Below, piece after piece: positions 17,118 through 24,628 of a stretch of 64,000 nt of DNA; within the stretch, counting starts at the first letter, position 1; the number at the start of each line of letters is the position of its first letter. A program made the translations under genes and the position numbers. Under the pieces are notes generated by a model. It saw only the letters and a program-made list of their open reading frames with translations, ran no database searches and was not told the origin of the DNA. The DNA comes from Giesbergeria anulus (GTDB lineage: Bacteria; Pseudomonadota; Gammaproteobacteria; Burkholderiales; Burkholderiaceae_C): positions 1-64,000 of the forward strand of contig NZ_FOGD01000013.1 in NCBI RefSeq assembly GCF_900111115.1, read 5' to 3'.

Positions 17118-17137
17118 ATGATAAACTTACTTATCAT
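17118..17137. promoter_or_regulatory. hipB operator (first hipBA pair)
   Basis: ATGATAA-ACTTAC-TTATCAT is a 7-bp perfect inverted repeat 10 nt upstream of the hipB start at 17148. The in-frame ATG at 17118 is inside this palindrome and is rejected as the start. Confidence 0.65.
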
Positions 17138-17147
17138 AGGTACAAAA

Positions 17148-17450
17148 ATGACTAATCCATTGAGCATTATTGGCGACTTGGAAGCCATGCGCAAGGCTCA
17201 AAACTTGACGCAGGAGGAGTTAGCGATGCGGGCCGGTGTGAGTCGCATGACGGTCTCCCGTATCGAGGCAGGCTTTGACCCCAAGCTGAGCACCGTCTGG
17301 GAGCTCTCCCGTGCGTTGGACTTAGAGCTGGTGCTAGTACCCAAGGCTTTATGTCGCGAAGTCCAGCACTTCATCCAATCAGGTGGCAAGGTGGTGGGCC
17401 AGCCTGCGGGCATTGAAGCCCCCAAGTCGATTGTGGACCTCCTGCGCTGA
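17148..17450 (+). CDS. hipB: HipB-like antitoxin
   Basis: A 100-residue XRE protein: LEAMRKAQNLTQEELAMRAG and VSRMTVSRIEAGFDPKLST form the helix-turn-helix, and ALDLELVLVPK is the HipB tail. It neutralises HipA and represses the operon through the palindrome at 17118. It ends 7 nt before the hipA start, so the two are co-transcribed. Confidence 0.82.
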   Translation: MTNPLSIIGDLEAMRKAQNLTQEELAMRAGVSRMTVSRIEAGFDPKLSTVWELSRALDLELVLVPKALCREVQHFIQSGGKVVGQPAGIEAPKSIVDLLR

Positions 17451-17457
17451 TACGCCG

Positions 17458-18756
17458 ATGTCCGCCATCAAGTACCTGCGCTTGTATTTGCATACGCCAC
17501 ACGGGGCTCGCAGAGCCATTGGCTACCTCTCCTCCTTTGGGGATATGCTGCGGGTTTCCTTCGATGATGAGTATGCGAACGACCCCAATCGGCCTACTTT
17601 GTCCCTGCAATACATGGGTGCCACGGAAGCTGACACCCAAGCTATTTTGCGCGCCAGCCGAGACCGCCGCTTGGTGAGTAACGATGGCCGCTGGCCTGCC
17701 TACTTTCAGAATTTGCTGCCTGAGGGCCACAACCGAGACCGCTTGGCCAAAGAGCGAGGATGCGATAAAGACGATGAGTTTGAGTTGCTCGCCGCCGCTG
17801 GCCACGACCTCATGGGTGCGATAGAAGTGGAGCCTGTGCCGGTAAGCCAAGGTATTCCGCAGGCCATTGAACACTGGCACCGGGCGATGGGCATTGAGGG
17901 CCATGAGCCCGAATTGGTGGCTGTCCCCGTAGAGGATGCAGCCTCGCTTCCAGGGGTGGTTTCAAAGTTTTCGGCGGTGCAGGATGGTCGGCGCTACGTT
18001 GTGCGTCGCCATGGCCATGCTGGCAATTTCATCCTCAAGCTGCCATCGACTCGGCATCCTGATTTGGCTGAAATCGAGTACACCGGCTTTCAGCTGTGCG
18101 AGAGTCTGGGATTAGATTGCGCCAAGGCCACGATTATTTCCAAACAGGATGCTGAGCTGCCGGAGCATGTACCGTTTGAGCACTTGCTCGCGGTGGAACG
18201 CTTTGATAGGTGCAGCACTGGGCGTATCCACATGGAAGAGTTCGCCCAAGCCATGGGATTCACGCCACGGCAAAAATACGGCACCGAGCTATTGAAGGAT
18301 TACGGCCAAATGCTGCGGGTGCTCGACAGATACTCACAGCGGCCGCAGCAGGATATCCGGGAATTTCTTTCACGCTTTGTCGCTTTTATTCTGTTGGGCA
18401 ACACGGATGCACATTTGAAAAATTGGGCGCTGCTCTACCCGGATGGCCGCTACCCGGTGTTGGCACCGGTCTACGACCCGGTGAGCGTTTCTAGTTTCTT
18501 TGCCTGCGCAGCCCGGCAAGACTATGCGATTAATCGCAAAATAGATGAGCATCTCTGTGCGCTGAGCTGGTCGGATTTGGAGCGCTTAATGCATGTCGGC
18601 GGGCTTCGTCGTGCCACCCGTTTGCTTCAGCACTGCAAGCAGGTTGTGAAAAAAGCACAAGCCGAATGGCCTGCCTTGTTGCAGGACGCGCCCCTCAGCA
18701 TGCAAACCGAAATCCATCAAAGGTTGCATGGCAAGGTGGGCCTTACATGCGCTTAA
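17458..18756 (+). CDS. hipA: HipA-like Ser/Thr kinase toxin
   Basis: A 432-residue HipA-family kinase starting at ATG 17458, just after hipB. The N-lobe couple domain is at about residues 5-100, and the ATP-binding part shows AGNFILKLPSTRHPDLAEIE. The catalytic HipA motif is LLGNTDAHLKNWALLYPDG, with Asp, His and Asn in place, followed by LAPVYDPVSV (metal-binding Asp). Length is normal. HipA toxins phosphorylate glutamyl-tRNA synthetase or similar targets and induce dormancy; this target is not known. A 9-bp hairpin at 18780 follows the gene. Confidence 0.85.
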   Translation: MSAIKYLRLYLHTPHGARRAIGYLSSFGDMLRVSFDDEYANDPNRPTLSLQYMGATEADTQAILRASRDRRLVSNDGRWPAYFQNLLPEGHNRDRLAKERGCDKDDEFELLAAAGHDLMGAIEVEPVPVSQGIPQAIEHWHRAMGIEGHEPELVAVPVEDAASLPGVVSKFSAVQDGRRYVVRRHGHAGNFILKLPSTRHPDLAEIEYTGFQLCESLGLDCAKATIISKQDAELPEHVPFEHLLAVERFDRCSTGRIHMEEFAQAMGFTPRQKYGTELLKDYGQMLRVLDRYSQRPQQDIREFLSRFVAFILLGNTDAHLKNWALLYPDGRYPVLAPVYDPVSVSSFFACAARQDYAINRKIDEHLCALSWSDLERLMHVGGLRRATRLLQHCKQVVKKAQAEWPALLQDAPLSMQTEIHQRLHGKVGLTCA

Positions 18757-18779
18757 CGCGGCTGCGCATGGGCGGCGCT

Positions 18780-18801
18780 ACGACCGGTAGCAACCGGTCG
18801 T
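18780..18801 (+). terminator. Hairpin after hipA (weak terminator)
   Basis: ACGACCGGT-AGCA-ACCGGTCGT, a perfect 9-bp stem with no T-tract, 24 nt after the hipA stop. Confidence 0.4.
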
Positions 18802-18860
18802 AAAGCGTTTCAGGGTTCATATCAATATGGCTCCTCGCGTAACGAACCGCTTAAGCATGC

Positions 18861-19244
18861 TCAACGGGCAGGTCTAACTACACCGCCCAGTCCGCGAAGG
18901 CAGCCGAAACACCGCGTTGGTTGAGTGGTGCACCCCTTAGTCGACACCGGTTCCCGCAGTACCCGTAGTACCTCAGGGTGCGCCTGAGCAACGCGTATTA
19001 AAGACTGTGCGGCCCCAGAAGGTTGTCTGAGCCCCTGTTCCCGTTCTTGCAGTGTGCGTAGGCTCACCCCCAGCAGCTTGGAAAATGCAGACTGCGAAAC
19101 CCCCACCTTGTCCCGCGCCTGTGCTGCAACTGTCAGGGTGACGTGATGCACACGCCGCTCTCCACGTTTGGCCTGCTGAATCGACTCCAGCACATCATTG
19201 ACAAACGCCTGCATTTCAGCGTCCATCTTCACGGTTTTAGGCAT
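18861..19244 (-). CDS. HigA-like antitoxin / XRE regulator
   Basis: A 127-residue protein from ATG 19244, chosen because it overlaps the end of the preceding 40-codon ORF. The fold is a helical N-terminus, then a helix-turn-helix (DKVGVSQSAFSKLLGVSLRT, LQEREQGLRQPSG) as in HigA antitoxins and NadS-like proteins. The C-terminal ~25 residues are Cys/Gly/Arg-rich and look like added sequence. No full-length toxin gene is next to it. Confidence 0.7.
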   Translation of the reverse strand: MPKTVKMDAEMQAFVNDVLESIQQAKRGERRVHHVTLTVAAQARDKVGVSQSAFSKLLGVSLRTLQEREQGLRQPSGAAQSLIRVAQAHPEVLRVLREPVSTKGCTTQPTRCFGCLRGLGGVVRPAR

Positions 19245-19359
19245 CGTAAGCATCCTTCCACATCTTCAGAACAGCGGCGGGCATATTGTCGAACTTGGCC
19301 TTGGTATAAATAGCCACCAACACCACCTCACCAGGCCTTGTCGGGGCTTCCGTGTTCAT
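19237..19359 (-). CDS. 40-residue ORF coupled to the HigA-like gene, possible toxin remnant
   Basis: The protein reads MNTEAPTRPGEVVLVAIYTK, then AKFDNMPAAVLKMWKDAYDA. The stop TAA shares eight bases (ATGCCTAA) with the antitoxin start, which is translational coupling. The VAIYTKAKFDNMPAA segment resembles the C-terminus of RelE/HigB-type toxins, so this is probably a truncated toxin or a very small toxin. I have no family match. Confidence 0.45.
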   Translation of the reverse strand: MNTEAPTRPGEVVLVAIYTKAKFDNMPAAVLKMWKDAYDA

Positions 19360-19513
19360 ACCCAGCCTGACACACCGGCATGGAACTCCAATGGGAGCAG
19401 GTGCAGCTCAAGCCACTATTTCTAAAAAGCGCTGCCCCTGGTGGTAGGGTAGCCAGCTGCCGTACTTGAGAATTCGAAGCGAGAGCACTAGGGGTAGAGC
19501 AAGCTACAATAAA

Positions 19514-19564
19514 ATGTTCGTTAAATCAATCTCACACCAATATAAAGCTCGATTTTACGAACAT
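19514..19564. promoter_or_regulatory. Operator of the second hipBA pair
   Basis: ATGTTCGTTAAATC (19514-19527) and GATTTTACGAACAT (19551-19564) are 14-bp inverted arms with one mismatch and overlap the hipB start. This is a typical autoregulation site. Confidence 0.65.
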
Positions 19565-19904
19565 GAAAATAACGCAGTCCTACGCGATTCCCAAGCACCT
19601 GCTCCTAGAATGCACGCGCATGGGCCAATTGCTGGCGCGCCTGCGTACAGCTCGAAAAGTCAAGCAAGCAGATGCTGCCCTGCGCGCTGGTCTATCACGC
19701 AACACCGCCTATCGTCTCGAAAGAGGGGAGCCCGGCCTTGCCTTGGGTCAGGTGCTGCGCTATCTGGACGCTATCGCCCCAGGCAGCACATTGTTGGACT
19801 TGCTGTTGGAAAATGACCCGGCGCTCGTCAGTTTGGCTGCGCGAGAAGCTACCAAACGCGTCCGAGACCTGAACGCACGGGAACTCCAAGAACTGGACTT
19901 CTGA
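19563..19904 (+). CDS. HipB-like antitoxin (second pair)
   Basis: A 113-residue XRE protein: LLARLRTARKVKQADAALRA and GLSRNTAYRLERGEPGLALG give the helix-turn-helix. The tail (RVRDLNARELQELDF) may reach into the HipA dimer. The start ATG lies in the palindrome at 19514-19564, so autorepression is likely. It precedes hipA by 13 nt. Confidence 0.8.
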   Translation: MKITQSYAIPKHLLLECTRMGQLLARLRTARKVKQADAALRAGLSRNTAYRLERGEPGLALGQVLRYLDAIAPGSTLLDLLLENDPALVSLAAREATKRVRDLNARELQELDF

Positions 19905-19917
19905 AGGGAGAATTCTC

Positions 19918-21264
19918 ATGGCAGCTAATCAATTGAAGCTGATGGTCTTTGCGCATTTAGGTCAAGCCTGGGCACCATGTGGGCAGTTGCTCATGACGGA
20001 GGAAGGCCAAAATATGCTCGCGTCGAGCTTCGCCTATGGCCTGAATTACGCCCGTCGTCAGGATGCGTTGGAAGTAGACCCAGTCAGCTTAAGCATGCGT
20101 GACCGTGATGCGATACGAGGCAAACGCCTGCTACCCGCCAATGGGTTACTCCTGTTCGGCGGCATTCGGGACGCTGCACCGGACGCATGGGGCCGTCGGG
20201 TCATCGAGGCCAAACTCAAAGTACCAGCGAACAGCCTGCCTGAATCCCAGTATTTGTTGCACGCAGGCAGTGACCGGGTCGGTGCGCTGGACATACGTGA
20301 AGCCATTAACGACGGTCCCGTCCAAGGTGCCAACGCCACGCACTCGCTCGAACACCTCATGGAGGCCGCTGACCGCATTGAGGAAGGATTGCCCATTCCT
20401 GCACACCTAGAAAGCATTTTCTTGGATGGAACAGCGCTGGGTGGGGCGCGACCCAAGGCCTCAATACGAGACAAGCACGGCGTGCTCTGGCTGGCCAAGT
20501 TCTCCAGCCGCAAGGATAGCTTCGACATACCGACCATCGAGCACGCTGCATTACGCCTTGCCGCCTTGGTTGGATTACATGTGCCACCCGTTTCTGTACG
20601 TACACTGGGCAACCGCAAGGTCATGCTCATCAGACGCTTCGACCGCTACTGGGCAGAACCTGGCGCGACGCTGGGTGCTGATGTGGACTTGCTCATGACA
20701 GAACCAGGAGCGAGTCGGGCCGAGCACCGCATGGGCTTCGTTAGTGGACTGACAATGGTGGGTTGCGACGAGACCGAATCACGTACCAAATCTTATGCCG
20801 ACCTAGCGCAGGCGGTTCGTCGTTATGCTCATCCGAGCGGCATCCGTGCGGACAATGCGGAGCTTTTCAAACGCATGGTTTACAACGTGATGGTCAGCAA
20901 CGATGACGACCATCTGCGCAACCACGGGTTCGTATGGGAGCCTAGATGTGCCGGTTGGCGGTTAAGCCCCCTCTACGATGTATTGCCTCGACCAAGCCAC
21001 GCCACGGAGCGATTTTTGCACCTTGGCATTGGTCCACAAGGAAGACTCGCTACGCTCGACAATGCGTTAGCATCGCACGAACAATTCACGCTGTCCCGAG
21101 CCACGGCGTGCGAAATAATAGCCAATATCTGGCGCGTCGTTCGCGAGTGGCGTGTCTACTTTGAGAACTTCGATGTTCCAGCGGAAGAAATCGACAAGAT
21201 TGCACCCGCTTTCCGGCACATAGACATGGTCTCCACACCAGAGTTACGCAGACAATTGCCATGA
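19918..21264 (+). CDS. HipA-like kinase toxin (second pair)
   Basis: A 448-residue HipA protein with a GGGAG ribosome site 9 nt before the ATG. The N-terminal couple domain is followed by DGTALGGARPKASI and LWLAKFSS (ATP loop and Lys), and the catalytic VSNDDDHLRNHGFVWEP with WRLSPLYDVLP (metal Asp). It is only distantly similar to the first HipA in the window (different couple domain and catalytic loop), so the two pairs are independent acquisitions rather than a duplication. Confidence 0.85.
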   Translation: MAANQLKLMVFAHLGQAWAPCGQLLMTEEGQNMLASSFAYGLNYARRQDALEVDPVSLSMRDRDAIRGKRLLPANGLLLFGGIRDAAPDAWGRRVIEAKLKVPANSLPESQYLLHAGSDRVGALDIREAINDGPVQGANATHSLEHLMEAADRIEEGLPIPAHLESIFLDGTALGGARPKASIRDKHGVLWLAKFSSRKDSFDIPTIEHAALRLAALVGLHVPPVSVRTLGNRKVMLIRRFDRYWAEPGATLGADVDLLMTEPGASRAEHRMGFVSGLTMVGCDETESRTKSYADLAQAVRRYAHPSGIRADNAELFKRMVYNVMVSNDDDHLRNHGFVWEPRCAGWRLSPLYDVLPRPSHATERFLHLGIGPQGRLATLDNALASHEQFTLSRATACEIIANIWRVVREWRVYFENFDVPAEEIDKIAPAFRHIDMVSTPELRRQLP

Positions 21265-21641
21265 CCCGGCTGTGCGCCAAGCTCCCGCGAGACCTAGCGT
21301 ACCCTGGGGGAGTCCTGCGCTTATCGTTGTAGCGAAAAAGTGCTGTTTTCTTATCGAAAAAAAGGGCTGTTTATCAAAAAATGGATGTTGGGAGCATCTT
21401 CGTCGCACGCATTTCTGCCGAAGATACCTTAGGATGGACTTGGATTTCCTAGAAAAGAGGCTAGACCTCCATGGCGTCGCTGCGTATTCCATCCCATCGT
21501 GGACACGATTCCACGCTGAAGGCGGACACGCCTGCTAACGGAACCTATCCACGAACCGAGAGCAAATGATGACAGCGGCCAACGTCAGTAACGCTTGGTG
21601 AATATCCAGCTGCCTCTCCAGACAAGTTATGTTAGCCACTC
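21265..21641. other. Gene-free stretch between the hipBA pair and mcrC
   Basis: I see no coding sequence, RNA or clear repeat here. The stretch contains two AAAAAA runs and a short TATC-rich part. It is the left boundary of the defence island and may hold a remnant of an insertion. Confidence 0.4.
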
Positions 21642-22940
21642 TTAATTTGGCATAGCTGTTGTAATTGCTTGAAGAAAGGCTGCTGACTGGCCCAACAGAA
21701 GCTTATCGCTGTTCAAGTCAAATGGCACCACATACATGCGCAATGCCTGGGGCAGCTCAAATGCAGGCAGCGCTGCCTGAAACTGTTCCCAGCGCGGGTA
21801 CACCAGATACATCTCTCCCTTCCCCTGCAAGTAGGTGCAACCGTATGCCAGCATCTGGTACATATCACTTTGCGGAATGTTGTACTTTTTGTCACACCGG
21901 GCTTGGTCAATCCGTTTCCACTTGCAGTCCAGAACAGTTACGGCAGACCCCTTGGTGTCGCGCACCACTAAGTCAGGCTTAAGCTGAAACATCGGATGAC
22001 CATCATGTTTGGCCAGCGAATACTGGCGCGACTGGGCATGCAACATGAATCCACTTGCCATCTGCTTGCGCAACGCACGGGTGACATAGCTTTCAAAGAG
22101 CTTTTCCATGGGAAAGAGCAGACTCACACCCAGCGAATCTCCCTTGAGCGCCAGTGGCATACCCTGTCCTAGCACCAACTCACACCACGGCTTGATGGCC
22201 TGATAGCCCGTCATCAAGCGTCCTGTTCCCCAGGCGCGCCAATCTTGCTCCGGTTGCCTGCTGAGAGGAATTTCACCCAGTCTGTGGCTCAACTCATTGG
22301 CCAGACGCCAGGTTTCTGGTTGCGCAGTAGCTTTTCGCACCCGCTCCAAAGCCAGGTGTAGCAAACGGTTGGCCGCTTGGTCGGGAGAGAAAACATCATG
22401 CCGCACATGAAAAAGATGCGCCCTAGTCAAGGGCTGGCGCATCTGCGCAGTCGTGTTTAGTTGACCGCGCAAAAACGGCAACTCCTCCTCCAGCCGTACA
22501 TAGTCAGAGCGCAAGCCTTGCTGCACCAGTTGCTGCAGGTGCTGTACAAACTGCGCCATCACCCACTCAGTTAACGGAACATCAAAGCGCTCCAGCGCCG
22601 CCGTAGAGGCCTCCTTACTAGGCAAGTCCAGCAGCGCTGCCACCATCTTGCGCAGCAGTTTGCGGCTGCTGTGTACATCAGCCGCATCTGAAAATGTCTT
22701 GGGCAGCACTTCCAGCGTGGTGCCACAAGGCGTTTGTACCACGCCCACCAGACTATCCAGCCGCAGCCAAGTCTGTCCTTCTAGCTCAAGCAAGTGGGCC
22801 CCACCTTTGCCTAACCGGCTTTGCAGCTCGCACAGCCAAGTAAAGGCCGAGGCGGATACTTGGTGTGCATCCAAGGACGGAGGACAGTCCGCCGTGGTCA
22901 GCCTAGCGTACTCCCGCACCGTAATGGTGGTAGTACTCAA
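21642..22940 (-). CDS. mcrC: McrC-like restriction endonuclease subunit
   Basis: A 432-residue McrC protein. The N-terminal ~150 residues are a beta-rich adaptor that contacts the McrB hexamer. The C-terminal PD-(D/E)xK nuclease shows FQLKPDLVVRDTKG and VTVLDCKWKRID, with Asp, Asp and Lys. Its ATG overlaps the mcrB stop by 4 nt (ATGA). It cuts DNA carrying modified bases that McrB recognises. It is intact in length and motifs. Confidence 0.88.
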   Translation of the reverse strand: MSTTTITVREYARLTTADCPPSLDAHQVSASAFTWLCELQSRLGKGGAHLLELEGQTWLRLDSLVGVVQTPCGTTLEVLPKTFSDAADVHSSRKLLRKMVAALLDLPSKEASTAALERFDVPLTEWVMAQFVQHLQQLVQQGLRSDYVRLEEELPFLRGQLNTTAQMRQPLTRAHLFHVRHDVFSPDQAANRLLHLALERVRKATAQPETWRLANELSHRLGEIPLSRQPEQDWRAWGTGRLMTGYQAIKPWCELVLGQGMPLALKGDSLGVSLLFPMEKLFESYVTRALRKQMASGFMLHAQSRQYSLAKHDGHPMFQLKPDLVVRDTKGSAVTVLDCKWKRIDQARCDKKYNIPQSDMYQMLAYGCTYLQGKGEMYLVYPRWEQFQAALPAFELPQALRMYVVPFDLNSDKLLLGQSAAFLQAITTAMPN

Positions 22941-24586
22941 TTGCCGTCACCCATCAACGCAGGCTTATGCTCTGGCACATCAAGCACAGCCGGCACGGAA
23001 CCAATTTCAATCACCTCGGCAAAGCTTGCCAGCGATTCGAAAGCTTTGGGGTTGATGCACCAGCGCTTATCGACTGCGTGTACACCATGATTGGCACCAA
23101 ACAACACATCCAAACTCCGGCCGTGCTTTTGCACAAAAGGTGGCACTTTGGAGGATTTTCGATGGTCGTTCAGCACCCACGCAATACGCTCCCAGTCATC
23201 AAAGAAATATTCCTGCAGCAGCGGCAGTATCTGATTTTTGAAAATCATCGCCAGCACCTCTCGCGTTGGCGTTTCACACAAAGGCATGAAATACGCATGC
23301 CCCAGCTGATGCTCGCGGTCCAGCAAGGCTTCAATGCGCTCATTCATCACCGATAGCAAACGTGCGATGTCCACACTCACCCCAGTTGCGTCATCACTGA
23401 CTACCACCCCCTGCAAAGCCTGAGGGTCAGGCATCAGCTCCTCAAAGACAAAGCGGCGACGCAAAGCGACATCCAGCCCGGCCAAAGAACGGTCCGTGGT
23501 GTTCATGGTGCCGATGATGTAGACATTACGCGGCACACTAAAAGGCTGCTTGGAATATGGCAGGGTTACCGCCAATGCCTCTGACGCACCGGCTCGCTTA
23601 GACGGCTCCAGCAGGGTAATCAGTTCGCCAAAAATGCGAGAGACATTGCCCCGGTTGATTTCGTCGATGACTAGAACATAGGGCAATGCTGGCACGCTTG
23701 ACTTGGCTTGAGCACCGGACAGTACATGGCCCTTGGCCAGCAGCGCTTCTTGCAAACGAGGCCAGGTGATGCGGTGCAGTTTATACATAGTCTGCTGTAC
23801 CAAGGCCGTGTTGCCATTGAGCTCCTTGACAGAAAAATCAATGTTTTTAAGCAGCCAGCGTACCGGCCTCACCTGTACAAAGTCCTTGCGCACAGGTTCA
23901 GGCACTTGGGCCTCATGGCGGTAGTCACCACTCACCACCCCCACGGCGCTGATGCAGCTATTGCCGGCAAAACACAGCACAATGTCACCAATCTGTGCTC
24001 CTTCGGAAAAAGCCCATAGTGCATTTTTATTGTGAGGACTGAAAGCGGAATTACCAAGATAATCCTTGGTAGATAAATCGCCAGCTTGAGGCCAGCCCAC
24101 GCGCATCTCATTATGAGAATAGCAATAGTCACGCGTATCACTTCCGCCGTTGATTTCACCGATAGAGATTTTCCAGACTGCTGCGTCGTCACGAACCCCC
24201 AATTGCTGGTTTTGCTCATGATTTTGCAGCGCTGCATCACAAAGTTGGGCAAAAATTCCCTTTTTAATCACGAAATTCGGTGTGCTGCTATCAGCAGCAT
24301 CATCTACCGTAGCTCGAATGCCCTCCACAAAATCTTCATAACTAAAACTCTGATGAAACGTGGTAAATGAAATACGTTTTTCTTCCTTGAGTTCATCAAA
24401 CCGCTTTTTCAATTGTTCTCTTTTTTCACCACGGTCAAGTGCTTTATCGGAGTTCACCTGCATTAGGAATGATGGGTCCAAAATTTCCAGCGCCTTGGTC
24501 ACTATGCTGTACGTTTTTCCTGTGCCAGGAGGGCCAAACAAGATTTGATTAAGTGGTACTGCATCCATAGGCGTAAATTCCTTCAT
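22937..24586 (-). CDS. mcrB: McrB-like AAA+ GTPase with EVE-like domain inserted in the motor
   Basis: A 549-residue protein. Walker A is FGPPGTGKT (residues 17-25), Walker B VLVIDEINRGN (about 315) and the GTPase signature is GTMNTTDRSLAGLD, close to MNTADRS. Between Walker A and B lies an insert of about 150 residues (VWKISIGEINGG to LHRITWPRLQ) with a WxISIG start and an IGDIVLCFAG strand. This resembles EVE/PUA-like modified-base readers. Most McrB proteins have the reader at the N-terminus instead. It probably recognises modified phage DNA. It is in an operon with the VIT-vWA gene upstream (42 nt) and mcrC downstream. Confidence 0.82.
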   Translation of the reverse strand: MKEFTPMDAVPLNQILFGPPGTGKTYSIVTKALEILDPSFLMQVNSDKALDRGEKREQLKKRFDELKEEKRISFTTFHQSFSYEDFVEGIRATVDDAADSSTPNFVIKKGIFAQLCDAALQNHEQNQQLGVRDDAAVWKISIGEINGGSDTRDYCYSHNEMRVGWPQAGDLSTKDYLGNSAFSPHNKNALWAFSEGAQIGDIVLCFAGNSCISAVGVVSGDYRHEAQVPEPVRKDFVQVRPVRWLLKNIDFSVKELNGNTALVQQTMYKLHRITWPRLQEALLAKGHVLSGAQAKSSVPALPYVLVIDEINRGNVSRIFGELITLLEPSKRAGASEALAVTLPYSKQPFSVPRNVYIIGTMNTTDRSLAGLDVALRRRFVFEELMPDPQALQGVVVSDDATGVSVDIARLLSVMNERIEALLDREHQLGHAYFMPLCETPTREVLAMIFKNQILPLLQEYFFDDWERIAWVLNDHRKSSKVPPFVQKHGRSLDVLFGANHGVHAVDKRWCINPKAFESLASFAEVIEIGSVPAVLDVPEHKPALMGDGN

Positions 24587-24628
24587 TGGCTTGTGCTAGG
24601 TAATCTGGGTGACAGGTGTTGTTGTAAC

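Noticed and set aside
22450-22470. GTTTAGTTGACC, resembling a parS half-site
   Set aside because: Only one arm is present and it lies in mcrC coding sequence.
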